A stretch of DNA of 64,000 nt from Clostridia bacterium (GCA_017468115.1 JAFUJS010000015.1:1-64000); one strand, 5' to 3'; numbered from the stretch's first letter, positions 24,088-33,245 are shown. Made by a program: numbers and translations. Notes: a model not told the origin generated them from the sequence alone.

Positions 24088-24180
24088 GCCTTGCGAGAGC
24101 AGTACGAACCGGTTTTGGAACGGATAAAACTCCCGTCTTCGGCGTTAAAATTTTTTGAAATATTTTTCTCGCAAGGCATA
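24085..24180. repeat. 96-bp inverted-repeat element
   Basis: Perfect 14-base terminal inverted repeats TATGCCTTGCGAGA and TCTCGCAAGGCATA flank 68 bases containing CCGGTTTTGGAACGG and a GTTAAAATTTTTTGAAAT segment. No coding potential. The size suggests a MITE-like or REP-like unit, abutting the upstream terminator and the downstream small gene. Confidence 0.6.
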
Positions 24181-24196
24181 CCCTGTGTCGATAATT

Positions 24197-24388
24197 TTAT
24201 ATTTTTGCCTCTTTGATTCCTTCCACAAAAAGCATCATTTCGCGCTTGGTGCCAATGTGGTGCGCTTTTTCTATAAGCTCATCCTGACTTTTGTCGTCAA
24301 GTCTTAAAAATGTGCTCATTGCCTTTGGGCTATGGGCAAGCGCCATTTGAAAATCAAGAGGCATATTTTGGGAAAAATTCTTGTCCAT
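24197..24388 (-). CDS. Small conserved-looking helical protein
   Basis: 63 residues, helical. The segment MPLDFQMALAHSPKAMSTFLRLDDKSQDELIEKAH resembles the short C-terminal helical domain of YdeI/OmpD-associated proteins (pattern PxDFxxALxxxPxAxxxFxxLxxxxxxEyi). A promoter with 17-bp spacer and a GGAGTGAT ribosome site 6 bases before the ATG support it as a real gene. It is divergent from rnpB. Function unknown. Confidence 0.65.
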   Translation of the reverse strand: MDKNFSQNMPLDFQMALAHSPKAMSTFLRLDDKSQDELIEKAHHIGTKREMMLFVEGIKEAKI

Positions 24389-24422
24389 AGTATCACTCCA
24401 TCACACTTATATGATTATTTTT

Positions 24423-24451
24423 ATCATATGCCCGGCAAATATAAATGCCAA
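24423..24451 (-). promoter_or_regulatory. Promoter of the small helical protein
   Basis: Minus strand TTGGCA, 17 bases, TATGAT. Confidence 0.6.
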
Positions 24452-24455
24452 TAAC

Positions 24456-24484
24456 TTGACAAAGTGTCAAAAATTTATTATAAT
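24456..24484 (+). promoter_or_regulatory. Consensus promoter of rnpB
   Basis: TTGACA, 17 bases, TATAAT, with RNA start predicted at about 24491, exactly where the P1 helix begins. The -35 boxes of this and the divergent promoter are only 4 bases apart. Confidence 0.85.
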
Positions 24485-24490
24485 ATAACC

Positions 24491-24853
24491 GAACTAAGTT
24501 GGACGGTTGCGCACTATCACGCCGAAAGGTATTAGTGTGAGGAAAGTCCGTGCTTCGCAGGGCAGGATAACTGATAACGTCAGCCGAGGGTGACCTTAGG
24601 GAAAGTGCAACAGAAAATTACCGCCACTTTGTGGTAAGGATGAAAACGTGAGGTAAGAGCTCACGATATTCTATGGTAACATAGAGTAGGTGTAAACCCT
24701 ATCCGAAGCAACACCGTATAAGAGGATTTTTATTTGCCCGATAAAGCTTTGCTATTCTCTTGGGTGGCACGCAATTTTTGCGGAGCCTTGTGGTGACACA
24801 AGGCAAAGATAGATGACCGTCTTTTAACAGAACACGGCTTACAGATTTAGTTC
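24491..24853 (+). ncRNA. rnpB: RNase P RNA, bacterial type A
   Basis: Catalytic RNA of the tRNA 5'-processing enzyme. Conserved blocks are present in order: GAGGAAAGTCC near 24539, GGGAAAGTGCAACAGAAA near 24600, GGTAAGAGCTCAC near 24652, AAACCCTATCCGAAGCAA near 24695, AGATAGATGACCG near 24808 and ACAGAACACGGC at 24827. P1 is closed by GAACTAAGT at the 5' end and ATTTAGTTC at the 3' end. Length about 363 nt is normal. It has its own consensus promoter and terminator. See the duplicated 3' segment downstream. Confidence 0.95.
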
Positions 24854-24859
24854 ACTACA

Positions 24860-24895
24860 TGAAAAAGCCGAGCCTAAAGCTCGGCTTTTTCTCTT
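24860..24895. terminator. Terminator of rnpB
   Basis: Stem GAAAAAGCCGAGC/GCTCGGCTTTTTC with loop CTAAA; symmetrical, so able to act on both strands. Confidence 0.9.
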
Positions 24896-25038
24896 TAAGA
24901 ATAACTATACGCCGTGTTCTGTACCACGCCACGCCGCATAGTCAAATAACATCACCAATAAATTGGCTCGCTATTTTCCTTGCTTAGGTGGAATTTCTTC
25001 GGCAAAAACAATACTCAATTGTTTTTGCCTCGAAATCA
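24896..25038. other. Structured non-coding segment between two copies of the rnpB terminator
   Basis: No convincing ORF. GCCGTGTTCTGT (24911-24922) is an exact complement of ACAGAACACGGC (24827-24838) in the conserved 3' end of rnpB. A perfect 12-base hairpin GGCAAAAACAAT/ATTGTTTTTGCC lies at 25003-25030. It could be part of an extended RNA on the plus strand or a separate RNA on the minus strand; I do not recognise a class. Confidence 0.5.
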
Positions 25039-25100
25039 GCTTACAGACTTAGTTTATTAATACGGAAAAGCCGAGCCTAAAGCTCGGCTTTTTCTTTTAA
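25039..25100 (+). repeat. Second copy of the rnpB 3' end plus terminator
   Basis: The segment starting GCTTACAGACTTAGTT and ending with the GCCGAGC/GCTCGGC terminator repeats 24837-24896 with roughly five in six bases identical. It keeps the 3' strand of P1, with ACTTAGTT pairing to AACTAAGT of the rnpB 5' end even better than the first copy. Confidence 0.7.
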
Positions 25101-25328
25101 AATTAAATGCATTTTACGCCGGTAGTATTCAATACGGGCTTGGACTAATTGAATGAGGAAAAAGCAAAAAACGCCTGTATGTGTACAAATTTCTGCTAAC
25201 TGACGGTAGAAAAAGGCAAAAAATATCAAAAAAGCAACCAATGGTTGACAAATTCAAACAGGTGTTTGTAGATAAAAGACCATCTCTGTGCTAAGATTTA
25301 GGTACAATCAAACCAAAGGAGAACCAAA
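25101..25328. other. Intergenic region before the XRE-LRR gene
   Basis: No gene seen. A candidate promoter TTGACA (25244-25249), 18 bases, TAGATA (25268-25273) lies 55 bases before the start. The sequence around it (AAACAGGTGTTTG) is an imperfect inverted repeat between the two boxes and could be an operator. Ribosome site AAAGGAGAAC precedes the ATG at 25329. Confidence 0.45.
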
Positions 25329-28300
25329 ATGCAGATTTCAGAAAAAATTGCATATCTGAGAAAGCAAAAGGGCTTGTCTCAGGAGCAGCTTGCCATACGC
25401 CTGGAGGTATCAAGACAGGCGGTATATAAATGGGAAGCAAATATGAGCCAGCCCGAAATTGATAAGCTTAAAAAAATAGCAAGAGTTTTCGGTGTCAGCT
25501 GCGACGAGCTGCTGGACGACAGCGTAGATATTACAGCACTTTCCGTCAGCGAGGAGGTAGAAAACACTCTACCACCTACCGAGGAGCCACCGCCTGCACC
25601 ACCCCAGCCCGAAGAAAAAAAGCCATTTAATCTTAAGGTGCTTATTATTACACTTTCTATTGTAGCAGGAGTGTTAACAATATGCGGTGCAATATTCTTC
25701 GGAATACTTCTATATAACTCTATTAGCAATTATACCGATGACTATTTAGTATCAATTAATGGCGTAACTATGTATGTTGAATCGGGACAAAAGCTAAATA
25801 AGCCACAGGACCCGCAAAAGCAGGGCTATACCTTTGTGGGCTGGTATAACAATGATAAGGAATGGAATTTTGAAACAGATACAGTAAGCGAAAATATAAG
25901 CCTTACACCTATGTGGAGTGCGAATGTCAACACACTCAAAATCAATCGAAATGACGGCACAAGCAGCGCAAATATCTTTCAGGTTGCAACCGATGAGTAT
26001 TTTCCGCTTGGCAATAATAGCATACAAAGAACAGGCTACGTGCTAAAGGGCTACTCGACCACGCCAAGCGGTTCTGCTCAATATTCAAAGAACGGCGATT
26101 ATAAAATGGGCGCAGAGGACACAACTCTTTATGCAATTTGGCAGGAAAGAGAGTACACCGTCAGCTATACGCTAAACGGGGGAGAAAATTCAGACAGTAA
26201 CCCTGATTACATAAGCTTCAACCAAAGCCTTGAGCTCGGCGACCCACAAAGAAGAGGCTACGAGTTTTCAGGCTGGTTCTACCAAAACACAGATACAAGG
26301 GTTACAAAGCTTGACGGTAGCCTTGCTAAGGACATAACCCTAGAGGCAAGATGGACGGTTATTAATTATAAAATTACCTACCATCTAATCTATAATGGCG
26401 TTGAAAATCTGAATGCTGACACCTATACAGTAAATGATAGCTTTGAATTTAATGCTCCATCAAAGGCAGGCTACGAATTTAAGGCTTGGTGCAGCGACAA
26501 ATACTACTACAATGAGGTTACAGGAATTAAAGAGGGCACCACAGGCGACATAGATATTTACGCCGCTTGGGTACAGCTGAGATACCCGATTACCTATCAT
26601 CTTCTTTGCGATGAGGTTACGTCCTCCTATCCCACCAAGGAATACTACACAGCCGAGGACTCCTTCTATCTTGAGGAGCCAACCAGAGAGGATTATGACT
26701 TTGTGGGCTGGTACAGAACACCGAGCTTTCTAGGCTCCTCTGTTTGGTATATTGGCAGCGGCACAACAGGCGCAATGAACCTTTATGCAAGATGGTCTGC
26801 AAAAAACTACATTATTACTTATAACGTAGACTCACAAACCACAATTTCAACCAGACTTGATACATACACAGTAAACGACTATGTGGAGCTTGAAATTCCT
26901 CAAAAGGAAAATCATACCTTCCTTGGCTGGTATGAGGATTCTGCGCTAACCAAAAAAATCACGTCCATTGAGGTTGGTACTAGGGGCAACAAGACCCTTT
27001 ACCCTAAGTGGGCTGAAAAAGCAGAGTTTATTTACGAAAAGAAAAACGACAACTACGTATTGGTTAAATACGAGGGAACAGACAAAACCGTTACAGTTCC
27101 AAGCACATATGAAAAGCTTCCCGTTGCAAGCATAGCCGAGGGCGCATTTTTTGGAAACACCACCCTTGAAACAGTAATTCTTACAGGCGTTACAAGCATT
27201 GAGAAAAATGCATTCTACGGCTGTACAGCATTAAAGAGGGTTGAAATTCCATCAACCACCACAAGCATAAATGAGCTTGCCTTTGACGGCTCAAATGCAA
27301 TTACAGAGTTTGTGGTAAGCACCTCTAACACGCAGTATACATCATATAACGGAAGCCTATATACCTATTACACCGATATGTATACAGGTGTAAAGGGCTG
27401 CCGTCTTGTAAGATACGCAGTAGGTAAATCTGACACCACCTACAACGCCCCGACAGAGGCATCTCTTACAAAGATTTTCCCATACGCCTTTAAGGACGCA
27501 AAGCTTACCTCTGTTAAGCTGGCTGACGGAATAGGAGCTATCGAAAAGTATGCTTTCTATAATTGCACAGCTCTTGTGGAAATAGACTTTGGCGAGGGTG
27601 TTGACTATATTGGCGCCTCTGCCTTTGAAAATTGTCAAAATCTTAAGAGCGTAAAGCTTAATACATACAAAATATGGTCCATCGGCAACTATGCTTTCAA
27701 GGGCTGCAAGGCTCTTTTGAGCGTTGAAATTGTCGGAGATGTTGCCGGAGAGGTAGGCTATGAGGTATTTGCAGACTGCACAAGCCTTCAGAGCTTCTTA
27801 GTTAACGGTTCGGGCAAGACGCTTGGCACAAGCACCTTTAAAAATTGCACCGGCCTTGCAAGCATAACCTTCCCAAGCGGAATGGAAGAAATCGGAAACG
27901 AAATGTTCTACGGCTGTACCTCCCTTAGCCGAGTTGTCATTCCAAGCACAGTAACAGCAATTTTGCCTAACGCATTTTTGTTCTGTGATAGCTTAAGTGA
28001 TGTAAGCCTTTCGGCAGACAACACCTGGTACGCAGGCGAATACGAGCTAAATGAAAGCGAAATAAGCGACAGACAAGTCCTTGCCGGGCTTCTTACAGAA
28101 GACTATTCCGCTTACAGGTGGCAAATTGATGAGGCGCCTGCAATTGACAAAGAAATAAAATATTCATACAGCGATAAGCTGGGCGGCTATGTGCTTACCT
28201 ATATAGGCGCAGATGTGAATATACTCATTGTTAACGACAGCTATAACGGCAAGCCCATTGTTGCAATTGGAGAGGGCGTGGCTGCAAATCATATGAAGCT

Positions 28301-29669
28301 GACTACCGTTAGCATAGGTGCCAACGTAAAATACATTTACTCGAAGGCGTTTATCAATTGCAGCGTATTAAATCAGCTTAGCATTTCTGACAATGTTGAA
28401 TTTATCGGCAAGGATGCCTTCTTGAATTGTGATAGTATAGAGGATGTCTATATGAAAGCAGGCTATGTATGGAAGGTAGCGGACAAATATATAACCATAA
28501 ATAACGAAAACGCCATTACATCCCTTAAGGAGAATCAAGGCGCAGAGTGGCACAGAATGACAGAGGAAATGAGCTTTGTGCTAAACGAGGCAGGGGATGG
28601 ATATATACTTACCTATGTAAGTAAGTACTCGGCTAATGTTACAGTTCCAAATGAGCATAATGGCTTGCCTGTGATTGAAATTGCAGAGGGCGCCTTTAAG
28701 GACTGCACAGAGCTTACTAAGGTAGTCGTTGGCGAAAGCGTTAAGACGATAAGACAAAAGGCGTTTGAAAATTGCCCACTTCTTGAGGAAATAGTCCTAC
28801 CTGTGTCTGTAATTACCATAGAAAAGGACGCATTCTATGGCGTTACATTTGCCTTGGTTAATTGCGAGGCAGAGGAAGAGGGGACACTTTGGGCAGACGG
28901 CTGGATTAATGAAAATACCAATGCAATATACTACGGCTCGTTCCCTTGCGTAGACAGCGATGGACACAGCTGGGGCGAGTGGGTTGATTATACCGAACCC
29001 ACCTGTGAGGACCTTGGTTATTCAAAGCGCACCTGCACAAAATGTATGAGCAATCAATCAAAGCCAACAAAAATGAATCTTTCCACAACCGGTCATAGCT
29101 GGGGTGCATGGCAAACCACGGATGCTACCTGCACCGAGGGAGAGATAACACAGCGAAAGTGCTCTACCTGTCAGCAGGTTGAGAAAAGAACACTTTCAAG
29201 TGCTCTTGGACATAGCTACGTCACCAATAGCTACGAAAATGGACAAATAAAGAAAAGATGCGAAAGATGCTATAATACCTTTGGCTTTGAGGTTAAGGAT
29301 TGGCTACCCGAAGAAAATATTCAAATAGAGGGTAACTATATTGGCGATGTATCCGGCTTGGCTGATGGCGATTATGATAATGTAGCCATTGCCACCAAGG
29401 GTGATGGAGCGGTTACAATTACTGCTCGCAATGCAAGAGACGACATTGATTATATCTACATCAAAATAGTAGGCGGTGTAAAATGCACGGTTTACCTGAT
29501 AACAGGCGAAACCGAGACATTTGAGTGCAGAACGGAAACCAGCGAGGAAATACTAATAAATACGGGTAAAATGTCGAAGGATTTTGATAGTGTACGTATA
29601 GTTATTGAAGCCTCCGCGCCCTCCGATGCGGTTTACGAAATAGATCTGCTTACGGAAATAGCATATTAA
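25329..29669 (+). CDS. XRE DNA-binding domain fused through one membrane helix to a giant InlB/LRR ectodomain
   Basis: 1446 residues. Residues 1-65 are a standard Cro/CI HTH (IAYLRKQKGLSQEQLAIRLE, then VSRQAVYKWE, FGVSCDELLDD). A proline/acid-rich stretch (75-100) leads to a membrane helix (about 103-130, VLIITLSIVAGVLTICGAIF). Then come six or so Listeria-Bacteroides (InlB B) repeats with the GYxFxGWY motif (140-560), LRR_5/BspA-like leucine-rich repeats (570-880 and 985-1110; motifs such as IEKNAFYGCTALKRVEIPS), three HxWGxWxxxxxxxCxxG...RxCxxC zinc-like modules (about 1200-1310) and a final beta domain. There is no signal peptide other than the internal helix. Domain order implies N-in topology with DNA binding inside and the sensor or adhesin outside. 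RBS AAAGGAGA supports the start. Confidence 0.88.
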   Translation: MQISEKIAYLRKQKGLSQEQLAIRLEVSRQAVYKWEANMSQPEIDKLKKIARVFGVSCDELLDDSVDITALSVSEEVENTLPPTEEPPPAPPQPEEKKPFNLKVLIITLSIVAGVLTICGAIFFGILLYNSISNYTDDYLVSINGVTMYVESGQKLNKPQDPQKQGYTFVGWYNNDKEWNFETDTVSENISLTPMWSANVNTLKINRNDGTSSANIFQVATDEYFPLGNNSIQRTGYVLKGYSTTPSGSAQYSKNGDYKMGAEDTTLYAIWQEREYTVSYTLNGGENSDSNPDYISFNQSLELGDPQRRGYEFSGWFYQNTDTRVTKLDGSLAKDITLEARWTVINYKITYHLIYNGVENLNADTYTVNDSFEFNAPSKAGYEFKAWCSDKYYYNEVTGIKEGTTGDIDIYAAWVQLRYPITYHLLCDEVTSSYPTKEYYTAEDSFYLEEPTREDYDFVGWYRTPSFLGSSVWYIGSGTTGAMNLYARWSAKNYIITYNVDSQTTISTRLDTYTVNDYVELEIPQKENHTFLGWYEDSALTKKITSIEVGTRGNKTLYPKWAEKAEFIYEKKNDNYVLVKYEGTDKTVTVPSTYEKLPVASIAEGAFFGNTTLETVILTGVTSIEKNAFYGCTALKRVEIPSTTTSINELAFDGSNAITEFVVSTSNTQYTSYNGSLYTYYTDMYTGVKGCRLVRYAVGKSDTTYNAPTEASLTKIFPYAFKDAKLTSVKLADGIGAIEKYAFYNCTALVEIDFGEGVDYIGASAFENCQNLKSVKLNTYKIWSIGNYAFKGCKALLSVEIVGDVAGEVGYEVFADCTSLQSFLVNGSGKTLGTSTFKNCTGLASITFPSGMEEIGNEMFYGCTSLSRVVIPSTVTAILPNAFLFCDSLSDVSLSADNTWYAGEYELNESEISDRQVLAGLLTEDYSAYRWQIDEAPAIDKEIKYSYSDKLGGYVLTYIGADVNILIVNDSYNGKPIVAIGEGVAANHMKLTTVSIGANVKYIYSKAFINCSVLNQLSISDNVEFIGKDAFLNCDSIEDVYMKAGYVWKVADKYITINNENAITSLKENQGAEWHRMTEEMSFVLNEAGDGYILTYVSKYSANVTVPNEHNGLPVIEIAEGAFKDCTELTKVVVGESVKTIRQKAFENCPLLEEIVLPVSVITIEKDAFYGVTFALVNCEAEEEGTLWADGWINENTNAIYYGSFPCVDSDGHSWGEWVDYTEPTCEDLGYSKRTCTKCMSNQSKPTKMNLSTTGHSWGAWQTTDATCTEGEITQRKCSTCQQVEKRTLSSALGHSYVTNSYENGQIKKRCERCYNTFGFEVKDWLPEENIQIEGNYIGDVSGLADGDYDNVAIATKGDGAVTITARNARDDIDYIYIKIVGGVKCTVYLITGETETFECRTETSEEILINTGKMSKDFDSVRIVIEASAPSDAVYEIDLLTEIAY

Positions 29670-29677
29670 ACAATAAA

Positions 29678-29708
29678 GAAAGGGCATAAAACCCCTTTCT
29701 TTTTTTCA
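29678..29708 (+). terminator. Terminator of the XRE-LRR gene
   Basis: Stem AGAAAGGG/CCCTTTCT with ATAAAAC-type loop followed by a run of seven T. Confidence 0.85.
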
Positions 29709-29712
29709 TTTA

Positions 29713-29741
29713 TTGACACATGCGCTATATTATGTTAAAAT
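29713..29741 (+). promoter_or_regulatory. Promoter of the U32-uppP operon
   Basis: TTGACA, 17 bases, TAAAAT, 30 bases before the ATG. Confidence 0.8.
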
Positions 29742-29770
29742 AAATAGGATAATAATTCTAGGAGATAACG

Positions 29771-31006
29771 ATGAAGGAATTACTTTGCCCTGCTGGCAAT
29801 TTTGAAAAAATGAAGGCGGCAATACTTTACGGTGCAGATGCGGTTTATCTTGCCTCTGATATGTTTGGTATGCGTGCCGCTGCCGACAACTTTACACTTG
29901 AGGAGCTGGAAGAGGCGGTAAAATACGCACACGCCCACGGGGTAAAGCTGTATGTTACTGTAAATACAATGCCCCACACCGCGGAATATGAAAGACTTAA
30001 AAAATACCTGAAGCGCTACGACGAAATCGGTGTTGATGCCCTCATAATTTCAGACCTTGGTGTGTTTCAGCTTACAAGAGAGCTAATTCCCAATATGGAA
30101 ATTCATGTTTCCACCCAAGCCAGCATTGTTTCTGCATATACAGCCACAGCCTGGCATAAAATGGGAGCAAAGCGTGTTGTTTTAGCAAGGGAGCTTTCTC
30201 TTGAGGAAATTAACGAGATAAGAAGAAATACTCCAAAGGAGCTGGAGCTGGAATGCTTTATTCATGGCTCAATGTGTATTTCATATAGTGGCAGATGCCT
30301 GCTTTCCAATTTTTACACAGGAAGAGATGCAAACCGTGGCGCCTGCGCCCAGCCCTGCCGTTGGAATTATACAAACGCATTGCCCCTTGCCTTTGCAGAG
30401 GAAAAGCGCCTTGACTCCCCACTTAACATAGAGGAATATAAGGAAGGCTCCTTTGTTATGTCCTCTAAAGATATGTGTATGATTGAGCATATTCCAAAGC
30501 TTATGGAAAGCGGAATAGACAGCTTCAAAATCGAGGGAAGAATGAAAAGCGCATACTACACAGCCATTTGCGCAAATACTTATAAAATGGCAATGAATGA
30601 GTATCTTGAAAATCCTCAGGGCTACGAATATAACCCGCTTTGGCTAAGAGAGCTGGAAAGCGTAAGCCATAGAGAATACGCAACAGGCTTTTACTTTGAC
30701 AACCCGATGGATAACCCTCAAACGGTTACCCAAAACGGCTATCTTAGGGAAAAGGCATACTTGTGTGTTGCCACGGGAGAAAGTGATGGCGAGTACTACT
30801 ATTTTACCCAAAGAAACAAGGTTTCGGCGGGGGACGTGTGCGAAATTATCACTCCGGGCAAGACAGGCAGATGCTTCCGGGTTGACAAGCTATATAACGA
30901 AAATGGCGAGGAAATACCCTCTGCGCCACACCCATCTATGACCTTTAAGATGAAGGTGCCATATGAGGTTAAGGCAGGAGATATTATACGCTCGTCAGAA
31001 AGGTAA
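29771..31006 (+). CDS. Peptidase U32 family protein (TrhP/RlhA-like RNA hydroxylation)
   Basis: 411 residues of the U32 family, whose members were named collagenase-like but mostly act in prephenate-dependent hydroxylation of tRNA U34 (TrhP) or 23S rRNA (RlhA). Features: ELLCPAGNFEKMKAAILYGADAVYL at the start, the VSTQASIVSAY strand, ECFIHGSMCISYSGRCLLSNF and GACAQPCRW with four conserved Cys likely binding an Fe-S cluster, and FKIEGRMKS. Length matches the TrhP type with a C-terminal beta-barrel. RBS AGGAGAT. It is 3 bases before uppP, an operon that may be fortuitous. Confidence 0.88.
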   Translation: MKELLCPAGNFEKMKAAILYGADAVYLASDMFGMRAAADNFTLEELEEAVKYAHAHGVKLYVTVNTMPHTAEYERLKKYLKRYDEIGVDALIISDLGVFQLTRELIPNMEIHVSTQASIVSAYTATAWHKMGAKRVVLARELSLEEINEIRRNTPKELELECFIHGSMCISYSGRCLLSNFYTGRDANRGACAQPCRWNYTNALPLAFAEEKRLDSPLNIEEYKEGSFVMSSKDMCMIEHIPKLMESGIDSFKIEGRMKSAYYTAICANTYKMAMNEYLENPQGYEYNPLWLRELESVSHREYATGFYFDNPMDNPQTVTQNGYLREKAYLCVATGESDGEYYYFTQRNKVSAGDVCEIITPGKTGRCFRVDKLYNENGEEIPSAPHPSMTFKMKVPYEVKAGDIIRSSER

Positions 31007-31009
31007 CAA

Positions 31010-31852
31010 ATGGAATTTATAGAAATCCTAAAGGCAATTTTTATCGGCATTGTGCAGGGTATTACCGAATGGCTACCTGTTTCCAGCACAGGCCATATGA
31101 TAATTGCCAACGAGTTTATAAAGCTGAATATCAGCGATGAGTGCTGGAACCTTTTTGAGGTTATCACACAGCTAGGCTCGATTTTAGCAGTAATTATTAT
31201 TTTCTTTGATAAGCTAAACCCTTGGTCGAAAAATAAAACCCCGGAGCTTAAAAAGAAAACCTGGAGTCTGTGGCTTAAGGTTATCGTTGCAGTTTTACCT
31301 GCCGCCGTTATCGGCATCATTTTTGAGGACCTGCTTGACCAATACCTGTACAACTTTATAACCGTTTCCATTGCCCTTGTTGTTTATGGCATTTTGTTTA
31401 TAGTTATTGAGCGCCTTAACAAAAAAAGGGAAATGAAATACACAGACGTTTACGACATAGATTACCCAACAGCCCTTAAAATCGGTTGCTTCCAGGTTCT
31501 TTCCTTGATTCCCGGTACATCTCGCTCCGGCTCCACAATCCTTGGCGCATCTGTTGTCAAGGTTTCAAGAACTGCCGCGGCTGAATTTTCCTTCTTCCTT
31601 GCAATTCCCGTTATGCTTGGTGCAAGCGGCTTGAAGGTGGTTAAGTTCTTGGCCGACGGACATAGCCTGAATGTAACAGAAATTGCTGTTTTAATTGCAG
31701 GCACCATTACCGCCTTTGTAATTTCACTCTTTGTAATTAAGCTTCTTATGGCGTTTGTTAAAAATCATAGCTTCGAAAGCTTTGGCTGGTACAGAATTGC
31801 TCTTGGCGTGATTTTGATAGGCTACTATGTAGTAAGATATGTTATACTGTAA
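31010..31852 (+). CDS. uppP: Undecaprenyl-diphosphate phosphatase (UppP/BacA)
   Basis: Integral membrane enzyme recycling undecaprenyl diphosphate to the monophosphate carrier for peptidoglycan and teichoic acid synthesis; its activity also gives bacitracin resistance. 280 residues with about eight membrane segments and both BacA signatures: GITEWLPVSSTGHMII (residues 17-32) and PGTSRSGSTI (about 165-174) supplying catalytic Glu, Ser, His and Arg. RBS AAAGGT overlaps the end of the U32 gene. The length is typical. Confidence 0.95.
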   Translation: MEFIEILKAIFIGIVQGITEWLPVSSTGHMIIANEFIKLNISDECWNLFEVITQLGSILAVIIIFFDKLNPWSKNKTPELKKKTWSLWLKVIVAVLPAAVIGIIFEDLLDQYLYNFITVSIALVVYGILFIVIERLNKKREMKYTDVYDIDYPTALKIGCFQVLSLIPGTSRSGSTILGASVVKVSRTAAAEFSFFLAIPVMLGASGLKVVKFLADGHSLNVTEIAVLIAGTITAFVISLFVIKLLMAFVKNHSFESFGWYRIALGVILIGYYVVRYVIL

Positions 31853-31870
31853 AAAAATTTCAAATATCTA

Positions 31871-31899
31871 TTGATAAATAGATAAAAATGTGATATATT
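31871..31899 (+). promoter_or_regulatory. Promoter of pgk
   Basis: TTGATA, 17 bases, TATATT, about 35 bases before the ATG. Confidence 0.75.
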
Positions 31900-31933
31900 A
31901 TATGCGAAAAATAAAAAATAGGAGATAAATAAA

Positions 31934-33235
31934 ATGACCTACAACAAGAAAACTATTGAAGACGTAAACGTACAAGGCGCAAGAGTTCTTGTAAGATGCG
32001 ACTTCAACGTTCCAATGAAGGACGGCAAAATCACAAGCGATAAGAGAATTATCGGCGCACTTCCAACAATCAAGTATCTACTTGACAACGGCGCAAAGGT
32101 TGTTCTTTGCTCCCACATGGGTAAGCCACACAGCATTCTTACAGAGGGCTTTGGTCTTACTAAGAAGGAAAAGAAAAAGGTTGAGGAGCTTCCTGAGGCA
32201 GAAAGAGAAGCAGCTACAAAGGAGCTTCTTGCTAAGGCTCTTGTAGACGACAAGAAAAAGCTTACACTTAAGCCGGTTGCAGACAGACTTAACGAGCTTC
32301 TTGGCGAGGGCACAGTTGTGTTCGCTGAGGATATCGTTGGCGATGATGCAAAGGCTAAGGTTGCAGCTCTCGAGGCTGGCAAGGCAGTTCTTTTGGAGAA
32401 TGTTCGTTTCGACGCTAGAGAAACAAAGAACAATCTTGACTTTGCAAAGGAGCTTGCTTCCTATGCAGATATCTATGTAAACGACGCATTTGGTACAGCA
32501 CATCGTGCACACGCAACAACAGCTGGTGTTGCTGAGTACCTTCCTGCAGTTTGCGGTTACCTCATTCAGAAGGAAATCGGTGTTATGGGTAAGGCTCTTG
32601 CTGACCCTGCTCGTCCATTCGTTGCAATCCTTGGCGGCGCTAAGGTTTCTGACAAAATCGGCGTTATCAACAACCTTATCGAAAAGGTTGACACACTTAT
32701 CATCGGCGGCGGTATGGCTTACACCTTCTTCAAGGCTCTTGGCTACAATGTTGGTACATCTCTCTGTGAGGACGACAAGGTAGAGCTTGCAAAGGAAATG
32801 ATGGACAAGGCAGCTGCTAAGGGCGTTAAGTTCCTAATCCCTGTTGACAATAAGCTTGGTAAGGAATATGACGAGAACACAGAATCCAAGTTCTGCAGCT
32901 CCAACGAAATTCCTGACGGCTGGATGGGTCTTGACATCGGTCCTAAGACTCAGGAGCTTTTTGCAAGCGCAATTAAGGGCGCAGGCACAGTAGTTTGGAA
33001 CGGTCCTATGGGCGTTTCCGAGTGGAAGAACTTTGCTGCAGGTACTGAGGCAGTTGCTAATGCAGTTGCTGAAAGCGGTGCTATTTCCATTATCGGTGGT
33101 GGCGACTCTGCTGCTGCAGTTGAAAAGCTCGGCTTTGCTGACAAGATGACACACATCTCCACAGGTGGTGGCGCATCGCTCGAGTTCCTTGAGGGTCTTG
33201 AGCTCCCGGGTATTGCTTGCCTACAAGATAAATAA
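31934..33235 (+). CDS. pgk: Phosphoglycerate kinase
   Basis: Glycolytic enzyme making ATP from 1,3-bisphosphoglycerate. Signatures: [13 protein letters not shown] near residue 16, [50 protein letters not shown] and the C-terminal [13 protein letters not shown]. At 433 residues it is about 35 longer than usual: residues 62-98 ([20 protein letters not shown] and following) insert between SHMGKP and the normal LKPVADRL helix. Strong codon bias indicates high expression. RBS TAGGAGATAA. tpiA follows 120 bases later. Confidence 0.97.
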   Translation: MTYNKKTIEDVNVQGARVLVRCDFNVPMKDGKITSDKRIIGALPTIKYLLDNGAKVVLCSHMGKPHSILTEGFGLTKKEKKKVEELPEAEREAATKELLAKALVDDKKKLTLKPVADRLNELLGEGTVVFAEDIVGDDAKAKVAALEAGKAVLLENVRFDARETKNNLDFAKELASYADIYVNDAFGTAHRAHATTAGVAEYLPAVCGYLIQKEIGVMGKALADPARPFVAILGGAKVSDKIGVINNLIEKVDTLIIGGGMAYTFFKALGYNVGTSLCEDDKVELAKEMMDKAAAKGVKFLIPVDNKLGKEYDENTESKFCSSNEIPDGWMGLDIGPKTQELFASAIKGAGTVVWNGPMGVSEWKNFAAGTEAVANAVAESGAISIIGGGDSAAAVEKLGFADKMTHISTGGGASLEFLEGLELPGIACLQDK

Positions 33236-33245
33236 TAATCATTTA

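Noticed and set aside
24896..25038. Small protein genes between the two rnpB terminators
   Set aside because: All frames on both strands are broken within 20-30 codons and none has a ribosome site; RNA structure explains the region better.
31939..33162. Several minus-strand ORFs of 60-164 codons across pgk
   Set aside because: Strong codon bias of pgk leaves the opposite frames free of stops; products are Ser/Leu-rich and lack start signals.
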